Counted from the stretch's first letter, positions 1-6,611 are shown. The stretch is DNA of 15,130 nucleotides from CAZFHL01 sp964519145 (GCA_964519145.1 CAZFHL010000011.1:1-15130), one strand, 5' to 3'. Numbers and translations: made by a program. Notes: a model not told the origin generated them from the letters alone.

Positions 1-2
1 AT

Positions 3-59
3 TTTTTCATGTTTTTCATTTTAGCAGATGATGCAGTTCAGAGTTTAATTCAGGTTTGA
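3..59 (+). CDS. possible 3' end of an upstream gene (partial)
   Basis: The third frame is open from the window edge to a TGA at 57-59 and encodes about 18 residues, ending ADDAVQSLIQV. The other two forward frames close earlier. This could be the C-terminus of a gene that begins outside the window, but the stretch is too short to show coding bias or homology, so it could also be chance. Confidence 0.25.
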   Translation, partial: FFMFFILADDAVQSLIQV

Positions 60-73
60 TAAGACTTGCGATT

Positions 74-121
74 GGTCATAGCGAAAAGTGGCTTAAAAGT
101 AGGCCATTCCTCGCTATGACC
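74..121. repeat. palindromic hairpin, REP-like
   Basis: GGTCATAGCGA (74-84) is perfectly complementary to TCGCTATGACC (111-121). After a 2x2 internal loop the stem continues with eight more pairs (87-94 with 101-108, two of them G-U) around a six-base loop. No T-run follows, so it is not a simple terminator. It resembles short dispersed palindromic repeats. I see no second copy in this window. Confidence 0.6.
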
Positions 122-190
122 ACACAGGCCATGATTCCTCCTCGGATTAGAGGAAAACGAAAAGGGCAAATTAGCCCAGGAGACAAAATA

Positions 191-814
191 ATGAGCACAG
201 AATTCGCATCCGCCGGTCAACTCGACGCCATCGTCAAGAAGCTCGGTGGCCACGACATGGCGCTCCGTTTTCTCCGCGACGAACTCTCGGTTTCCGAACC
301 GACACGTTCGTGGCGCGAGGAAAATGGCGTCGTCTACTTCTCGGTCACCAGCGACGGCACGACCGGCGAGGACTGGATCACCCGGCTCGAAAGCAAAGGC
401 TTCCGCATGGGTGACTACGCGAAGCAGGTGCTCCGAACGCCCTACTTCAAACCGACGAGCGGCGTGACGACCGAAGTCGCCGTTCTCAAGGGTATGCTCT
501 TCGAGGACAACGACCGGATCACGAATAAGATTCGCGCAGAGGCCGACAAGCGCAATCTGTCAAAGCCGAACGCCGAACTGGCCTGCCTCATCCGTCAGAA
601 GTTCACGGACAAGGAGATCGAAGCCATGGGTCTGTGGTACATCGTTGCCATGCACGAACCCATCAACGACTCCGGCGGCTATCCGCTCTTGCTGGACGCG
701 AACCGTGACAACGATGGTCGCTGGCTCAGCGCGTACTACGACAGGCCTGTCTTTTGGTGGAATCGTGGCCTCGGTTTCGCGTTCGCCGTGTCGCAAGTCG
801 GTTCTCAAACCTAA
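191..814 (+). CDS. conserved protein of unknown function, GC-rich paralogue 1
   Basis: This gene encodes 207 residues. The ATG at 191 is chosen because AGGAG at 178-182 sits eight bases upstream; the frame continues upstream without such support. No known domain is recognised and there is no signal peptide or membrane helix. It is a clear paralogue of the next gene: shared blocks include VTSDGTTGEDW (VTSSGRTGPEW there), LESKGFR, VAVLKGMLF, EAMG and MHEPI. The C-terminal quarter is rich in Trp and Tyr (RWLSAYY, FWWNRG) and ends GFAFAVSQ, which weakly recalls the end of C-type-lectin-like domains. Codons strongly prefer C or G in third position, unlike everything else here, which suggests recent transfer. 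Function is unknown. Confidence 0.85.
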   Translation: MSTEFASAGQLDAIVKKLGGHDMALRFLRDELSVSEPTRSWREENGVVYFSVTSDGTTGEDWITRLESKGFRMGDYAKQVLRTPYFKPTSGVTTEVAVLKGMLFEDNDRITNKIRAEADKRNLSKPNAELACLIRQKFTDKEIEAMGLWYIVAMHEPINDSGGYPLLLDANRDNDGRWLSAYYDRPVFWWNRGLGFAFAVSQVGSQT

Positions 815-846
815 GACTCTCGGGACTTCAGTCCCTTTGAGCTTAG
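811..846 (+). other. stem-loop overlapping the stop of paralogue 1
   Basis: CTAAG (811-815) pairs with CTTAG (842-846), CTC (817-819) with GAG (839-841), and GGGAC (822-826) with GTCCC (831-835) around a TTCA loop. The stem includes the TAA stop codon (812-814). It lies directly before a second, stronger hairpin, so the transcript end carries two hairpins in tandem. Confidence 0.45.
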
Positions 847-849
847 CCC

Positions 850-890
850 TTAGCCCTGTTCCCATCAGTCGGAGCAGGGCTAAATTTTTG
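850..890 (+). terminator. intrinsic terminator after paralogue 1
   Basis: A 13-pair stem joins 850-862 (TTAGCCCTGTTCC) to 871-883 (GGAGCAGGGCTAA), with one G-U pair and an eight-base loop. A run of five T (885-889) follows. This is a good rho-independent terminator. It separates the GC-rich gene from its AT-rich paralogue, so the second gene probably has its own promoter. Confidence 0.75.
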
Positions 891-964
891 CTAAAAACTA
901 ATTATAACTGTCCTACTTCAAAGGTATCTAGGAGGGTAAAAATTAGAAAAAGGAGACATTTTAT

Positions 965-1597
965 ATGTACACAGAATTGACAGAAGATGATCTTACTCAG
1001 GGTCAGATTAAAGAGGTTATTGCAAAATTCGGTGGGTATGATGGGGTGATTAAATTTCTTAATGGTCAAAAAACAGTTGAAAAAGCCAAGCGGTTTTGGC
1101 AAGAGCACGATGGGATCATTTATTTAGACGTTACTTCAAGTGGTAGAACTGGCCCAGAATGGGTCACACATCTAAGAAATAAAGGTTTTAGAATTGATCA
1201 ATCTGCTTTAGACATATTAAATTCTCCATGTTTTAAAGCAACATGCAGGGTCAGAGCAAGGTTGGCTATTTTGAAAGGAATGCTTTTTAATGACGATGAG
1301 AGAATCGCTTCTAATATTGTTCGTAAGGTTCAAAGTCATCGACCTGATGATAATTATTTAGAAATATCAGATGTAGAAGTAATGTTGCTTCTTATTGATA
1401 TGTTGACAGAACAAGATATGGAAGAGATGGGCCTATTTTTTATTGTCGGTATGCATCGACCAATCTTCGATCACGGTAGATTGATTGGTGTTGATTGTCA
1501 TAAAAGAATCAACGGATATGGTCTTATGGTTACAGATAGCGCCTTATTGCCAGTTGAAACAGGTTTTCTTTTTATTATTTATGCGAAATATTTTTAA
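965..1597 (+). CDS. conserved protein of unknown function, AT-rich paralogue 2
   Basis: This gene encodes 210 residues and starts at ATG 965, nine bases after AGGAG (951-955). The short leader matches that of paralogue 1 around GGAGACA. Most of its length aligns with the preceding gene: GGYDGVIKFL against GGHDMALRFL, VTSSGRTGPEW against VTSDGTTGEDW, LAILKGMLF against VAVLKGMLF, and EEMGLFFIVGMHRPI against EAMGLWYIVAMHEPI. The C-terminal segment after MHRPI has diverged and lacks the Trp-rich signature, ending TGFLFIIYAKYF. Codon use is AT-rich like the rest of the window. No catalytic motif, signal peptide or clear membrane helix is seen. A soluble family of unknown role is all that can be said. 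Confidence 0.85.
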   Translation: MYTELTEDDLTQGQIKEVIAKFGGYDGVIKFLNGQKTVEKAKRFWQEHDGIIYLDVTSSGRTGPEWVTHLRNKGFRIDQSALDILNSPCFKATCRVRARLAILKGMLFNDDERIASNIVRKVQSHRPDDNYLEISDVEVMLLLIDMLTEQDMEEMGLFFIVGMHRPIFDHGRLIGVDCHKRINGYGLMVTDSALLPVETGFLFIIYAKYF

Positions 1598-1609
1598 TTT
1601 TTAAAATCA

Positions 1610-1647
1610 AAAACTGCCCTGATTAATTATTTAAGCAAAGCAGTTTT
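1610..1647. terminator. possible bidirectional terminator
   Basis: AAAACTGC (1610-1617) pairs perfectly with GCAGTTTT (1640-1647) across a 22-base AT-rich loop. T-rich sequence follows on the plus strand and A-rich sequence precedes it. It lies between paralogue 2 and the minus-strand ORF that ends at 1674, so it could stop both. The loop is long for a classical terminator. Confidence 0.45.
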
Positions 1648-1673
1648 ATTATTTATTTGAAAGATATTTAAAT

Positions 1674-1853
1674 TTAACTCAATTCTTGAAATATCTTGTC
1701 TCTGGCTTCTTTTAGCTTATTATAAACAAGCACGCTTTCAGGATCACCATTATCAGCAGCACCTAGCACTGAATCTAAAACTTGAAGTCTTCCGATTTTA
1801 TTTATATCCATAAATATCCTTAGAAATAATCTTAAATCATCAGGTTCTTTCAT
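1674..1853 (-). CDS. small ORF of unknown function, possibly a 5'-truncated gene
   Basis: From ATG at 1853 to TAA at 1674 the minus strand encodes 59 residues (begins MKEPDDLRLF, ends DKIFQELS) with normal-looking composition and helix-rich character. The same frame stays open upstream to 1955 and reads plausibly as protein there (KELIDIVKQNDFINNIKK directly before the ATG), but contains no ATG, GTG or TTG. Either the short form is real, or this is the remnant of a longer gene that lost its start. No Shine-Dalgarno site precedes the ATG. An AAGATATTT / AAATATCTT inverted repeat (1661-1669, 1689-1697) spans the stop. I recognise no family. Confidence 0.5.
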   Translation of the reverse strand: MKEPDDLRLFLRIFMDINKIGRLQVLDSVLGAADNGDPESVLVYNKLKEARDKIFQELS

Positions 1854-2004
1854 TTTTTTGATATTATTTATAAAATCATTTTGTTTTACTATATCTATTA
1901 ATTCTTTTCTTGTCTCTGTTTTTTTGTAAAATGTAAATGTTGATATTGTGTATATTTAAAAATATTTTAATTTAAACCATTTCAAAAGTATCCCCAGATA
2001 TAAA
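1854..2004. other. intergenic stretch with start-less open frame
   Basis: Positions 1854-1955 continue the minus-strand open frame of the small ORF without any start codon. From 1956 to 2004 the DNA is AT-rich and shows no hairpin or motif I can support. The promoter of the two-component operon follows. Confidence 0.4.
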
Positions 2005-2033
2005 TTGTAAAGTTTTGTCTTTTTTAAGATAAT
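2005..2033 (+). promoter_or_regulatory. promoter of the two-component operon, leaderless
   Basis: TTGTAA (2005-2010) and GATAAT (2028-2033) are spaced by 17 bases, a good sigma-70-type pair. The ATG at 2040 lies six bases after the -10 box, where transcription should start. The first gene would therefore be translated from a leaderless mRNA, which fits the absence of a ribosome binding site. Confidence 0.6.
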
Positions 2034-2039
2034 ATAAGT

Positions 2040-2306
2040 ATGAAAGATAAACTAGATTATAAACAAATATTGACTGAAATTATCAAAAAACAATCTGTGA
2101 TACTTGGCCCGCAAATGGCGGTGATGAAAGCTAGGAATGTGGCAGGTATAAAAGTTTCTGATAGTGGGGAAGTGACAGAAATATTTGGCCAAGATCAAGA
2201 TGTGCTACAAAAACTTATAGATCAATATGTTGCTTTATCTGGAGAAATAGTAAAAAATGCAGTAAATTCTATATTCGAAAAATACCCTTCAATTAAAGAA
2301 AATTAA
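2040..2306 (+). CDS. small conserved hypothetical protein, first gene of a two-component operon
   Basis: This is an 88-residue soluble protein with no signal peptide or membrane segment. The order appears to be helix (LDYKQILTEIIKKQS), a short central strand pair (AGIKVSDSGEVTEIFG), then a long helix (LQKLIDQYVALSGEIVKNAV). I do not recognise a named family. It opens an operon with a membrane protein, a histidine kinase and a receiver, so a role in the same signalling process is plausible but inferred only from position. The start is set by the -10 box six bases upstream; no Shine-Dalgarno site is present. Confidence 0.75.
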   Translation: MKDKLDYKQILTEIIKKQSVILGPQMAVMKARNVAGIKVSDSGEVTEIFGQDQDVLQKLIDQYVALSGEIVKNAVNSIFEKYPSIKEN

Positions 2307-2324
2307 TTTATAAAATATAAAAAT

Positions 2325-2675
2325 ATGACACAATTTGAAGAAGTAAATATAACAAATATTGGAGATGATGGGGTGGCATACGCATCTATGTTTTTTGATA
2401 ATTTTTCAATGCTCCTCTCTGTCCTTATAGGTATAATAGCTACAATTTTGGTTTTGAGATCTGCTTCAAAAATGGGTGGAGGATTGTTCGGAATAGTTTT
2501 AAATTATATAGGCATAGGTATGTTATTTGTATCTTTGGGTGCAATTTCTATAATACTTGATTATTGGATTGTTGGGATTTGGATAAATATAATGAACACA
2601 GTTTGTTTTGCTCTAGGCTTTATATTTATGGTTATTGGTGCCAATAAACTTATTAAAGGTATAATGACTAATTAA
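2325..2675 (+). CDS. small three-helix membrane protein
   Basis: This 116-residue protein has a soluble acidic N-terminus (about residues 1-25) and three hydrophobic segments at roughly 27-45, 54-77 and 85-109. It ends with a short basic tail. No catalytic motif is visible and I do not recognise the family. It lies 18 bases after the 88-residue protein and four bases before the histidine kinase, so the three are surely co-transcribed. A membrane partner or sensor for the kinase, which has only one short membrane segment of its own, is a reasonable but untested guess. No Shine-Dalgarno site precedes the ATG. Confidence 0.75.
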   Translation: MTQFEEVNITNIGDDGVAYASMFFDNFSMLLSVLIGIIATILVLRSASKMGGGLFGIVLNYIGIGMLFVSLGAISIILDYWIVGIWINIMNTVCFALGFIFMVIGANKLIKGIMTN

Positions 2676-2679
2676 AATT

Positions 2680-4419
2680 ATGATTGCGCTTATTTTCAGC
2701 GCCATATTTTTTCTTTCAATAATTGTGTATACAATTAAGTATATACAGTTAAAAAATAATTACTCTCTTACTAAAGAAGAGTTTGACAGAAGAATATATG
2801 AAATTTCTATTTTAAAAGAAATTGGAGACAGAACAGGTTATTCTTTGAATATTGATGAAATACTCCAGATTATCACAGGCTCACTGCGTCAATTTATAGA
2901 TTATACAGCTGTGGGCTATGCTGTGGTTTTATCAGATAAGATGAAAATCAATATTCATCTAGAAGAATCTGTAAATGATCTGTTTATTTCTGATATGAAA
3001 AAGAGAATGTTGGATTCCATATCTGCTTTAGCTAATAAAAATTTTGATGATAAACATATTGAAGACATTCTCTCTGGAGCTTTGATAAATAAAGATTCTA
3101 ACTTAAATATTGGTTCTTTTTTTAATATACCTATTGTTATAAGTGGCGCCGTAGCGGGTGTGCTAATTGTTACTCATACAAAGTCTGGTTTATATAAAGA
3201 AAAAGATATGACTTTGCTCTATAAAATTACAAAGCAAGCTTCAGAAGCCGTTGAAAAATTAGAAGAATTTATAAAAGCAGAAGAAAGCAGATTAAACTCT
3301 ATGGTGCTTAGTATGAGAGACGGGGTGCTTATGGTGGATTCAAATTATAGAGTAGTTGTTTCCAACCCTGTAGTCAATAATTTAATTGGAAAAGAGCTTT
3401 TAGATAACATAACCATTTTTGATTTAATAGATAAAATTTCTTTGAAATTTGATATAAGAGGTAAGTTAGAAGAAGCGATTACAAAAGGAGAAAATTTTAT
3501 TTCTGAAAAAATTCAAATTAAAAATATTTTTTTTGAAATAGGTGTTTATCCTGTTTTTAATAATTTATCAAAAGATACAAAAAGTATTATTGGAGGAGTT
3601 ATTATTTTCCATGATGTAAGTAGGGATGTAGAATTAGAAAAAGTGAGAGAAGAGTTTACTCATATGATTGTTCATGAATTGAGATCTCCTATAGACGGTA
3701 TTAAGAAAATATTAGAATTGATTATTGGGGGTAATCTCAAAAAAGATTCCAAAGAGTTTCTAGATTATATAAATTTGGGTTATCAAAGTTCTTCTGACAT
3801 GTTAGAGCTTGTAAATGATATTTTGGATTTATCAAAATTGCAGGCTGGAAAATTTATTTTAAATAAAGAACCTTTCGACATAAGAGAGATAGTAGATAAC
3901 CGAGTTTCCTTTTATACTTTACTCGCTAATAGTAGAGGTATTTCGTTGTTTAAATTTGTAGATTCATCTGTGCCATTCGATTTAAATTTAGATAGTAGGG
4001 CAATAAGTCAAGTTATTAGTAATTTTATTTCAAACTCTATAAAATTTACAAAATCAGAGGGTCGTATTTTTATAAATACTTTTGTTGTTGAACCCAAAAG
4101 TGAAATTTTGGATACAATTTTAGAAAATATTAATAAAAATAATCTTGTATTTCCTTCAAAAAAAGATATTAAAATAAAAGCAAAATCTTTGTGTGTGGTA
4201 GTTTCTGATAATGGAATTGGTATCCCAGAAAATAGTATTAAAGATTTGTTTAAGCCGTATAATCAAGCAAAATTGGCTCCTGTAGATAAAGACTCAAAAA
4301 GTACAGGACTTGGACTCGTCATTGCCAAAGGTATCGTAGAAGCACATAATGGTAGTATAGGTGTTGTTTCAAGAGAAAATATTGGAACAAGTTTTTGGTT
4401 TACGATACCAATAAATTGA
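2680..4419 (+). CDS. membrane-anchored GAF/PAS sensor histidine kinase
   Basis: This 579-residue kinase should autophosphorylate on His and pass the phosphate to a receiver. Order: one N-terminal membrane helix (about 3-19); a GAF-like sensory region (about 45-195); a coiled linker; a PAS-like region (about 205-315); a HisKA dimerisation helix with the phospho-accepting His332 in VHELRSP; and a HATPase domain with N-box residues Asn448 and Asn452, a G1 box DNGIGIP (510-516), an F-box LFKPYNQA and a G2 box STGLGL (541-546). All key catalytic motifs are intact. With no extracytoplasmic domain, it probably senses an internal or membrane signal, perhaps through the small membrane protein encoded just upstream. 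Its likely partner is the receiver 24 bases downstream. No DNA-binding output is seen. Confidence 0.93.
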   Translation: MIALIFSAIFFLSIIVYTIKYIQLKNNYSLTKEEFDRRIYEISILKEIGDRTGYSLNIDEILQIITGSLRQFIDYTAVGYAVVLSDKMKINIHLEESVNDLFISDMKKRMLDSISALANKNFDDKHIEDILSGALINKDSNLNIGSFFNIPIVISGAVAGVLIVTHTKSGLYKEKDMTLLYKITKQASEAVEKLEEFIKAEESRLNSMVLSMRDGVLMVDSNYRVVVSNPVVNNLIGKELLDNITIFDLIDKISLKFDIRGKLEEAITKGENFISEKIQIKNIFFEIGVYPVFNNLSKDTKSIIGGVIIFHDVSRDVELEKVREEFTHMIVHELRSPIDGIKKILELIIGGNLKKDSKEFLDYINLGYQSSSDMLELVNDILDLSKLQAGKFILNKEPFDIREIVDNRVSFYTLLANSRGISLFKFVDSSVPFDLNLDSRAISQVISNFISNSIKFTKSEGRIFINTFVVEPKSEILDTILENINKNNLVFPSKKDIKIKAKSLCVVVSDNGIGIPENSIKDLFKPYNQAKLAPVDKDSKSTGLGLVIAKGIVEAHNGSIGVVSRENIGTSFWFTIPIN

Positions 4420-4443
4420 TATTATTAAAATAAATTTAAATTT

Positions 4444-4812
4444 ATGAAAAAAATACTTATAGTAGACGATGATCAATTTTTTCCGAAAACATTAGGTTCA
4501 ATGCTTGATCCAAAAAAATATGAAATAGTTTATGCACCAGACGGAGAAATTGGTTTGGAAATGTTAAAAACAGAAAAGCCAGATTTGGTGGTTTTGGATT
4601 TGATGATGCCAAAACTTGATGGCGCTTCATTTCTGAAAAAAATATCAGAAAATAAAGAGTATCCAAAAACTCCAGTTTTAGTTTCTTCAAATTTGGCTAC
4701 CACCAAAAAGATTAGTGATGTGATGGCTTTGGGGGCGGTTGGCTATGTTATTAAATCTGAAGAGAGCTTGCCTTCAATAGTTTCTGATATTGAAAGAATA
4801 TTAACTAGTTGA
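4444..4812 (+). CDS. single-domain response regulator (CheY-like receiver)
   Basis: This 122-residue protein is a complete receiver domain and nothing else. The acidic pocket is Asp8/Asp9 in LIVDDDQ, the phospho-acceptor is Asp52 in VVLDLMMP, the switch residues are Ser81/Ser82 and Tyr101, and the conserved Lys is Lys104 in YVIKSEE. There is no output domain, so it should act by protein-protein contact or as a phosphorelay intermediate. It follows the hybrid-free histidine kinase by 24 bases in the same operon, which makes that kinase the natural phosphodonor. A small hairpin (GATACT / AGTATC, 4811-4825) overlaps its stop codon. Confidence 0.93.
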   Translation: MKKILIVDDDQFFPKTLGSMLDPKKYEIVYAPDGEIGLEMLKTEKPDLVVLDLMMPKLDGASFLKKISENKEYPKTPVLVSSNLATTKKISDVMALGAVGYVIKSEESLPSIVSDIERILTS

Positions 4813-4824
4813 TACTAATAGTAT

Positions 4825-4952
4825 CTTTCAAAACTCGTCGAAATCATACCTTTTTGAAGCCTAGCGAGCGCGACTGGCGCAGCTTCGCAGGAATTTTTTA
4901 GCAAAAAAATATCCGTGGTTCAAAAAGGTATGATGAGAGAGAGTTTTGAAAG
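4825..4952 (-). repeat. structured repeat element, copy 1 (3' of the VTT-domain gene)
   Basis: A 12-pair outer stem joins 4825-4836 (CTTTCAAAACTC) to 4941-4952. A symmetric 6x6 internal loop follows, then a 16-pair inner stem joins 4843-4858 to 4919-4934. The core (4859-4918) holds a ten-pair hairpin with one bulged base, GGAATTTTTT (4890-4899), an AGCA loop and the matching 3' arm ending TCC, plus a GC-rich hairpin formed by GCGAGCGC and GCGC...TCGC. Strand is given by matching copies 2 and 3. On the minus strand it starts 36 bases after the stop of the VTT-domain gene. It is nearly identical in core to copy 2 at 6467-6598, but with different stems that remain paired. Confidence 0.85.
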
Positions 4953-4962
4953 AGGTTTAATA

Positions 4963-4991
4963 TAAGGGATATTTTCCGTGTTTATATCTTA
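4963..4991 (-). terminator. weak hairpin at the stop of the VTT-domain gene
   Basis: On the minus strand TAAGATAT, beginning at the stop codon, can pair with ATAT-CTTA across an 11-base loop, with two bulged C residues. No strong T-run follows. It may be incidental, since the larger repeat element lies just beyond. Confidence 0.25.
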
Positions 4992-5558
4992 AAAGATTTT
5001 TGAAATTAATTCTCCAAAATATACAGCTATAAAAGTGCTTGGTAACAGGCCAATGATTGTGCCGACCACATAAACTTTTATTTTTATTTTAGATACTCCC
5101 ATTATTATATTTAATATATTGAATGGCATAATAGGGGCAATACGCAATAAGATAAGGTCAAGTAAACCACTATTTTCTAATCTTGAATTGTATCTTTCTA
5201 TATGACGCATATATTTATGTTTTAAAATTTTATCAACTAATTTTTTACCTAAAGCTCTAGAAACATAAAACATTATTACTGCACTCAATAGATTTCCGAT
5301 TGCACTATAAAGCATGCCATATTTGAAACCAAAAATTACTCCGGCTATAGCCATAAACGGACTTGATGGACTAAATGTTGTAATAAATACATATATACAT
5401 AAAAAAATAATTGGAGACCAAATACCGTAGCCTAATATTTTTTCCTGCATATCTTCTAAAGAAACGGAATTACCTTTATTGTAAAGTGCGACTATAAAAA
5501 TTATAGACATAACAACTAACAAAATAGATATGTATTTTTGAATTTTTTGCCAATTCAT
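4989..5558 (-). CDS. TVP38/TMEM64 family membrane protein (VTT domain)
   Basis: This 189-residue integral membrane protein has a first helix at about 8-26, then several hydrophobic segments (about 45-62, 67-100, 131-155, 162-184). Family signatures visible are a hydrophobic GVIFGFKYG segment (73-81) with nearby GNLLSAVIMFYVSRALG (88-104), and LLRIAPIMPFNILNIIMG (137-154), the Arg/Pro-Phe-Asn segment typical of VTT proteins. The wider DedA/VTT superfamily includes lipid scramblases and transporters; the substrate here cannot be told. Length is close to the usual 190-230 residues. It is divergent from folD with a 44-base gap. A TATAAT lies exactly seven bases before the ATG, implying a leaderless transcript. 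The structured repeat element lies just after its stop. Confidence 0.85.
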   Translation of the reverse strand: MNWQKIQKYISILLVVMSIIFIVALYNKGNSVSLEDMQEKILGYGIWSPIIFLCIYVFITTFSPSSPFMAIAGVIFGFKYGMLYSAIGNLLSAVIMFYVSRALGKKLVDKILKHKYMRHIERYNSRLENSGLLDLILLRIAPIMPFNILNIIMGVSKIKIKVYVVGTIIGLLPSTFIAVYFGELISKIF

Positions 5559-5565
5559 TTTTATT

Positions 5566-5571
5566 ATTATA
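5566..5571 (-). promoter_or_regulatory. -10 box of the VTT-domain gene, leaderless
   Basis: On the minus strand a perfect TATAAT (5571 to 5566) is followed by seven bases and then the ATG at 5558. There is no room for a ribosome binding site. No convincing -35 box is seen at the right distance. Confidence 0.5.
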
Positions 5572-5602
5572 ACATAAGAATAAATTAATTTAATTTTTAT
5601 TT

Positions 5603-6436
5603 ATGACAAATATATTGTACGGATTGCCTGTAAGAGAGAAAATAAAAGAAAAAATTTTGAATAAATTGTCAAATATTCAAATAAAACCAAAAATGGTCAT
5701 TTTGCAGATTGGTGATAGAGAAGATTCAAATATTTATATTGAACAAAAAATAAAGTTTGGAGAAGAGGTAGGTATAGATGTTTTGTTAAAAAAATATGAT
5801 GAAGATATACAAGAAGAGAAAATTATTTATGATATTTTAAATTTAAATAATGATCAGTCAGTTTCGGGGATTGTTGTACAATTGCCCCTGCCAAACTTTT
5901 TAAATAAAGATAGGATTTTAAATAGTATAAGTATAAAAAAAGATGTTGACGGGCTATCTTTAGATGGTGATATTGCTAAAAAGATATTGCCAGCAACCCC
6001 AAGAGCTTGTTTAGAGATTTTTGATTTTTATAACATTGATTTTACAAATAAAACGGTCGTCATTTTCGGTAGGTCAAATTTGGTAGGCAAACCTATTGCG
6101 GATTATTTTATAAATAAAAAAATAAAAACTTTTATCATTAATAGTCAAACAGAAAATCCAAAAGAAATTTCTAAAAATGCTAATATTTTAATTTCCGCTA
6201 TCGGTAAACCAAAATATATAGATAAAAGTTTTATTGATGCAAACAAAAAGCCTGTAATTATTGATGTAGGTATAAATAGAATTTTGGAAGATAGCAAGTC
6301 AAAAATAGTAGGTGATGTTGATTTTGATAGTGTAAAAGATTTTGTATCAGCCATAACGCCTGTACCAAAAGGAGTTGGTCCAATAACAGTAGCTTGTTTG
6401 TTTTTAAATTTGTTGGACTTGATTGAGGATAGATGA
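5603..6436 (+). CDS. folD: bifunctional methylene-THF dehydrogenase / methenyl-THF cyclohydrolase
   Basis: FolD interconverts 5,10-methylene-, 5,10-methenyl- and 10-formyl-tetrahydrofolate using NADP in the cytoplasm. The 277-residue protein has the catalytic Tyr45 and Lys49 (IYIEQK), the VVQLPLP strand (91-97), DVDG (114-117) with the conserved Asp, the dinucleotide-binding GRSNLVGKP (156-164), and the C-terminal VGDVDF and TPVPKGVGPIT signatures. Length is close to the usual 280-290. It starts at ATG 5603 with an AT-rich leader and no Shine-Dalgarno site. One-carbon units it handles link to GlyA, encoded later in the window, and to dUMP methylation by the ThyX-like protein. Structured repeat copy 2 begins 30 bases after its TGA. 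Confidence 0.96.
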   Translation: MTNILYGLPVREKIKEKILNKLSNIQIKPKMVILQIGDREDSNIYIEQKIKFGEEVGIDVLLKKYDEDIQEEKIIYDILNLNNDQSVSGIVVQLPLPNFLNKDRILNSISIKKDVDGLSLDGDIAKKILPATPRACLEIFDFYNIDFTNKTVVIFGRSNLVGKPIADYFINKKIKTFIINSQTENPKEISKNANILISAIGKPKYIDKSFIDANKKPVIIDVGINRILEDSKSKIVGDVDFDSVKDFVSAITPVPKGVGPITVACLFLNLLDLIEDR

Positions 6437-6466
6437 TGGATTTTTAAATACTATAATAATTAGATA

Positions 6467-6598
6467 TTTTTCAAAAATCTTTCTCAATAAAACCTTTTTG
6501 AACCACGGATATTTTTCTGGTGAAAAATTCCTGCGAAGCTGCGCCAGTCGCGCTCGCTAGGCTCCAAAAAGGTTTTATATTCGACAATTTTTGAAAAA
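6467..6598 (+). repeat. structured repeat element, copy 2 (3' of folD)
   Basis: A 12-pair outer stem joins 6467-6478 (TTTTTCAAAAAT) to 6587-6598. An 8x8 internal loop follows, then a 14-pair inner stem joins 6487-6500 to 6565-6578. The core (6501-6564) matches the reverse complement of copy 1 at almost every base, including the GC-rich hairpin. Differences in the stems are compensated on the other arm, while the loop bases TTCGAC (6581-6586 here) and TCTC are shared with copy 1. The inner hairpin loop changes from TGCT to TGGT, with its closing T-A pair changed to C-G. It starts 30 bases after folD and ends just before the promoter of the SIMPL gene. Confidence 0.88.
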
Positions 6599-6611
6599 AA
6601 GACTTTTGTAT

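Noticed and set aside
24..36. AGCAGATGATGCA shared with the SIMPL gene near 6690
   Set aside because: It is only 13 bases with no extended similarity on either side; chance is sufficient.
560..865. Long open frames opposite and in other frames of the GC-rich gene
   Set aside because: GC-rich coding DNA has few stop codons in every frame. Only the 191 start has a Shine-Dalgarno site and a paralogue.
191..1597. Diversity-generating retroelement
   Set aside because: The C-terminus of paralogue 1 hints at a lectin-like tip, but there is no reverse transcriptase or template repeat in the window, and the paralogues differ at all base types, not only at A positions.
4825..6598. Inverted pair of repeats as the ends of a composite transposon around dedA-folD
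   Set aside because: The enclosed genes are a VTT protein and folD with no transposase, no target duplication is visible at either copy, and the stem changes are compensated, which points to structure rather than transposition.
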